Assembly (NCBI RefSeq): GCF_000802365.1
Contig: NZ_JSZE01000083.1
Coordinates: 1-44,505, forward strand
Origin: Xanthomonas cannabis pv. cannabis
GTDB lineage: Bacteria; Pseudomonadota; Gammaproteobacteria; Xanthomonadales; Xanthomonadaceae
Reading direction: 5' to 3'
DNA length: 44,505 nucleotides
The first letter of the stretch is position 1; each line of letters opens with the position of its first letter. A program made the translations under genes and the position numbers. Below the pieces are notes generated by a model. It ran no database searches. It saw nothing but the letters and a program-made list of their open reading frames with translations, and was not told where the DNA came from. Below are positions 41,978 through 44,505 of the stretch, piece by piece.

Positions 41978-44410
41978 ATGACGTCGACCCACCAGGTGCT
42001 GGTTCATTGCAGGACACCGCGACCTCGCGCTGCACAAAAGCGATGCAATGCACTACGAAAACATCGCTTGGCCTACGCCTGCGCAGCGCTGCTGTGCAGT
42101 AGCACGATCGGCAACGTCCTTGCCGACGATACCCCGCAGGTGACCTGGCTGGACCGTATCGAAGTCACCGCCACGCCCATCCCCGGCACCACCATCGATG
42201 CGGCGCAACTGCCGTACATGGTGCAGTCGGCGACCAATGCCGAGCTGTCGCGCGGGCGCAGCAACAACCTAAGCGATCTATTGCAGCGGCGCTTCGTGGG
42301 TGTAGATGGCAACGACGTGCAAGGCAGCGCGTTCCAGAACGACCTCACCTTCCACGGCTTTCGCGCCTCCGCCTTGCCGGGCGCGTCGCAAGGCGTGTCG
42401 GTGTATCTGGATGGCGTGCGCGTCAACGAACCGTTTGCCGACATCGTCAGCTGGGACATGCTGCCCGAATCGGCGATCACTGCGGTGACGCTGATGCCCG
42501 GTTCCAACCCCTTGTTCGGGCCGAATACGCTCGGCGGCGCGGTGGTGCTGTCCACCGCGTCCGGGCTGACCGCGCCCGGGTTGCAGGGCGAAGTGAGTAG
42601 CGGCAGCGGCGCGCGCAAGCGGCTGGATGCCAGTTACGGCGTCGCTGGCGCCGATGGCTGGCATGGCTTTGTGGCGGTGACCGGGTTCGATGAAAATGGC
42701 TGGCGCGATGCCTCCGAGGGGCGGCTCGGCACGCTGTTCGGCAAGCTGGGCAGGCAGGGCGAGCAGACCGACTGGAGCCTGTCGCTGCTGCATGGCCGCA
42801 GCCGTCTGATCGGCAACGGGCTGCTGCCCGATACACGCTACACCGACGAAGGACCGGCACCTGGCTTGTACCGCGCCGATCGGCGTTCGGTGTACACCTC
42901 GCCCGATCTCACCCGCAACCGCAACACGCTGCTGACCGCGCAGCTGGACCACCGTTTCGACGAAGACACCGCGTTGCACGCGCTGGCCTATTCGCGCGTG
43001 GGTCGTCGCGACACCGTCAATGGCGATATCGGCGAAGACTACGAAGGGTTCGTGGAAGAATGCGCCTCCGGCTACGCTGCCGATGGCCGTGCGCTGGATG
43101 CCGAATGCGATGTTGCGCGCGCCGATGCCGATGCCTTGCCCACCGGCGCGCTCAATACCACCCAGATGCGTCAGGAAGCACAAGGCGTTGCGCTCAACCT
43201 GAGCACGCAGTGGGGCGCACACGCGCTCACCACCGGCGTTACCTTCGACCGCGGCCATGTGCGGTATCGGCAGTTCGCCCGCGAGGGCTGGGTGCAACCG
43301 GACCGTTCGGTGGTGGCCGATCCGGCTGCAGAGCGGGCGTTCTTCTCCGGCGTGCGCGGCAGTTCCAAGACGCTCGGCGCGTTCGTCGCCGATACCTGGG
43401 AGCTGGACGCTGCCACCCACCTCACCGCGGCGGTGCGCTGGAACCGCGTCGTGGTGGACAACATCCTGTCCACCGCAGAGGACGGCGACCGCCCGCGCGA
43501 GCGCTTCGTCTATGCCAAGGCCAATCCCTCGCTGGGGCTCACCCACCGGCTGGAGTCCGGGCTGACGGTGTACGGCTCGGTCGCGCAGAACACGCGTGCG
43601 CCCACGGCGATCGAGCTGGGCTGCGCCGACCCCACCCAGCCATGCCGGCTGCCGACCGGCCTGCAGGCCGACCCGCGCCTGGAGCAGATCGTGTCGCGCA
43701 CCTACGAACTGGGCGCGCGCTGGGCGCCGTCGGCCGACAGCAACGCCACCGTGTCGGTGTACCGCGCCGACAATCGCGACGACATCCTGTTCCTGCGCGC
43801 GCCGGAGACCCAGCTGGGCTACTTCGACAACGTGGGCCGTACCCGCTACCAGGGCGCCGATGTCGCGCTGGCGCTGCGCAGCGGCGCTTGGCAGTGGTCG
43901 GCCGGGTACAGCTATCTGGACGCCACCTATCGCAGCGACGGCGAACTGTTGTCCGGCGAGCGTGTGATCACCCTGCGGCCCGGTTTACGGATCGCCGCGC
44001 TGCCAAGGCACCAGCTCAAGCTCGGGGTGGACTGGCAACGCGACGCGCTGACACTGGGCGCCGGCGTGCGTGCAGTGTCCGGGCGCGTGGCCAGCGGCAA
44101 CGAAGATGGCCAGGTCGACAACGCGCAGGAGGGTGAGGCCGCGCCAGAACGCATCGACATTGGCACCGCCGGCTACGCGCTGGTCGATCTGCAGGCGCGC
44201 TGGGCCGTCACCGCGCGGGTAGCGGTCTTCGCACGCATCGACAACCTGTTCGATCGCCAGTACGCCACCTATGCCGCCGTGGCCGAAGACGTGTTCCCCG
44301 ACGGCGAACTCGCCCGCCCGCAGGACGCGCCGGTGGAAACCGGACCGGCACGCTTCCTGGCGCCCGGGGTGCCGAGGCAGTACGTGATCGGGGTGCGTTG
44401 GGCGTTTTGA
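41978..44410 (+). CDS. TonB-dependent outer-membrane receptor
   Basis: The 810-residue receptor has a long signal sequence (about 50 residues, ending CSSTIGNVLA-DD), a TonB-box-like DRIEVTATP, a plug (LSDLLQRRFVGVDGND, VSVYLDGVRVNEPF, NPLFGPNTLGGAVV) and a barrel ending in RQYVIGVRWAF with the terminal Phe usual for outer-membrane proteins. Two close cysteine pairs (EECASGYAADGRALDAEC and LGCADPTQPC) probably form extracellular disulfides. The ribosome site aaggaga lies 10 bp after the dehydrogenase stop, so it is in the same operon. From context the cargo may be a lanthanide complex or PQQ, but sequence alone does not tell. Confidence 0.88.
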   Translation: MTSTHQVLVHCRTPRPRAAQKRCNALRKHRLAYACAALLCSSTIGNVLADDTPQVTWLDRIEVTATPIPGTTIDAAQLPYMVQSATNAELSRGRSNNLSDLLQRRFVGVDGNDVQGSAFQNDLTFHGFRASALPGASQGVSVYLDGVRVNEPFADIVSWDMLPESAITAVTLMPGSNPLFGPNTLGGAVVLSTASGLTAPGLQGEVSSGSGARKRLDASYGVAGADGWHGFVAVTGFDENGWRDASEGRLGTLFGKLGRQGEQTDWSLSLLHGRSRLIGNGLLPDTRYTDEGPAPGLYRADRRSVYTSPDLTRNRNTLLTAQLDHRFDEDTALHALAYSRVGRRDTVNGDIGEDYEGFVEECASGYAADGRALDAECDVARADADALPTGALNTTQMRQEAQGVALNLSTQWGAHALTTGVTFDRGHVRYRQFAREGWVQPDRSVVADPAAERAFFSGVRGSSKTLGAFVADTWELDAATHLTAAVRWNRVVVDNILSTAEDGDRPRERFVYAKANPSLGLTHRLESGLTVYGSVAQNTRAPTAIELGCADPTQPCRLPTGLQADPRLEQIVSRTYELGARWAPSADSNATVSVYRADNRDDILFLRAPETQLGYFDNVGRTRYQGADVALALRSGAWQWSAGYSYLDATYRSDGELLSGERVITLRPGLRIAALPRHQLKLGVDWQRDALTLGAGVRAVSGRVASGNEDGQVDNAQEGEAAPERIDIGTAGYALVDLQARWAVTARVAVFARIDNLFDRQYATYAAVAEDVFPDGELARPQDAPVETGPARFLAPGVPRQYVIGVRWAF

Positions 44411-44414
44411 AGCC

Positions 44415-44505
44415 GGGATTGGGGATTGGGCATTGGGGATTCGCAACATCGAAGGCCAGCACCGCCGCTGTGCTGGTGTTGACGAATCCCCAATCCCCAA
44501 TCCCC
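44415..44505. repeat. Inverted repeat element after the receptor gene (second ggggattggggattcg copy)
   Basis: gggattggggattgggcatt and ggggattcg (44415-44442) pair with cgaatccccaatcccc from 44483; the window ends inside the right arm. The centre contains a small hairpin, ccagcac / gtgctgg (44457-44477). The element begins 5 bp after the stop and could also end transcription. Confidence 0.75.

Overview
The window looks like a chromosomal segment of a Xanthomonas species (Lysobacteraceae, Gammaproteobacteria). The support is indirect: very high GC with strong third-position GC bias, the gene blocks estB-like/algZ/algR/hemC and lptM-dapF-DUF484-xerC followed by hslVU, proteins that read like Xanthomonas orthologues from memory, and many palindromic intergenic repeats of the kind seen in that genus. 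No species can be named from sequence alone. No rRNA, tRNA, CRISPR array, phage or complete insertion sequence was found.

Layout. 1-1427: two and a bit copies of a 430-bp palindrome-rich repeat, then featureless DNA. 1428-7399: osmoregulated glucan glucosyltransferase (mdoH), a small carboxylesterase, an AlgZ/AlgR-type two-component pair and hemC; a decayed 174-bp tandem copy of the algR 3' end lies after algR. 7428-11664: triple hairpin repeat, a DUF481 outer-membrane protein, a WYL regulator, a lipocalin and a small membrane protein. 11734-17520: two secreted S9A oligopeptidases flanking a divergently oriented aminotransferase. 18085-21269: a DUF454 membrane protein, then the tightly packed lptM-dapF-DUF484-xerC operon. 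21551-23621: hslV and hslU, with a good sigma-32 promoter before hslV and a palindromic repeat between the two genes. 23757-24420: two copies of a 336-bp repeat that is the reverse-complement relative of the 430-bp repeat at the left end. 24525-28417 (minus strand): a deaminase resembling yeast cytosine deaminase, a GNAT acetyltransferase, and an EmrAB-type efflux pair. 28447-34185: ubiE, a membrane GGDEF protein, an M1 aminopeptidase lipoprotein, another lipoprotein and a HAD phosphatase. 34186-35255: about 1 kb of repeats and non-coding DNA.

35256-44410 is the most interesting part: a probable single operon for PQQ-dependent alcohol oxidation. It encodes a quinoprotein dehydrogenase with the lanthanide-type Asp-Tyr-Asp active site (XoxF-like), a MxaJ/XoxJ-type binding protein fused to about six or seven ankyrin repeats, a c-type cytochrome (XoxG-like), a YVTN beta-propeller, a class III alcohol dehydrogenase relative and a TonB-dependent receptor. 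The first four all carry lipoprotein signal peptides, which suggests a membrane-tethered electron relay. My reading is that plant-derived methanol (or another short alcohol) is oxidised in the periplasm with a lanthanide cofactor, electrons leave through the cytochrome, the aldehyde is handled by the cytosolic dehydrogenase, and the receptor imports a lanthanide complex or PQQ. The dehydrogenase has lost several expected catalytic residues, so that step is the weakest part of the model. A terminator-like hairpin sits just inside the second gene and may set the ratio of dehydrogenase to downstream products.
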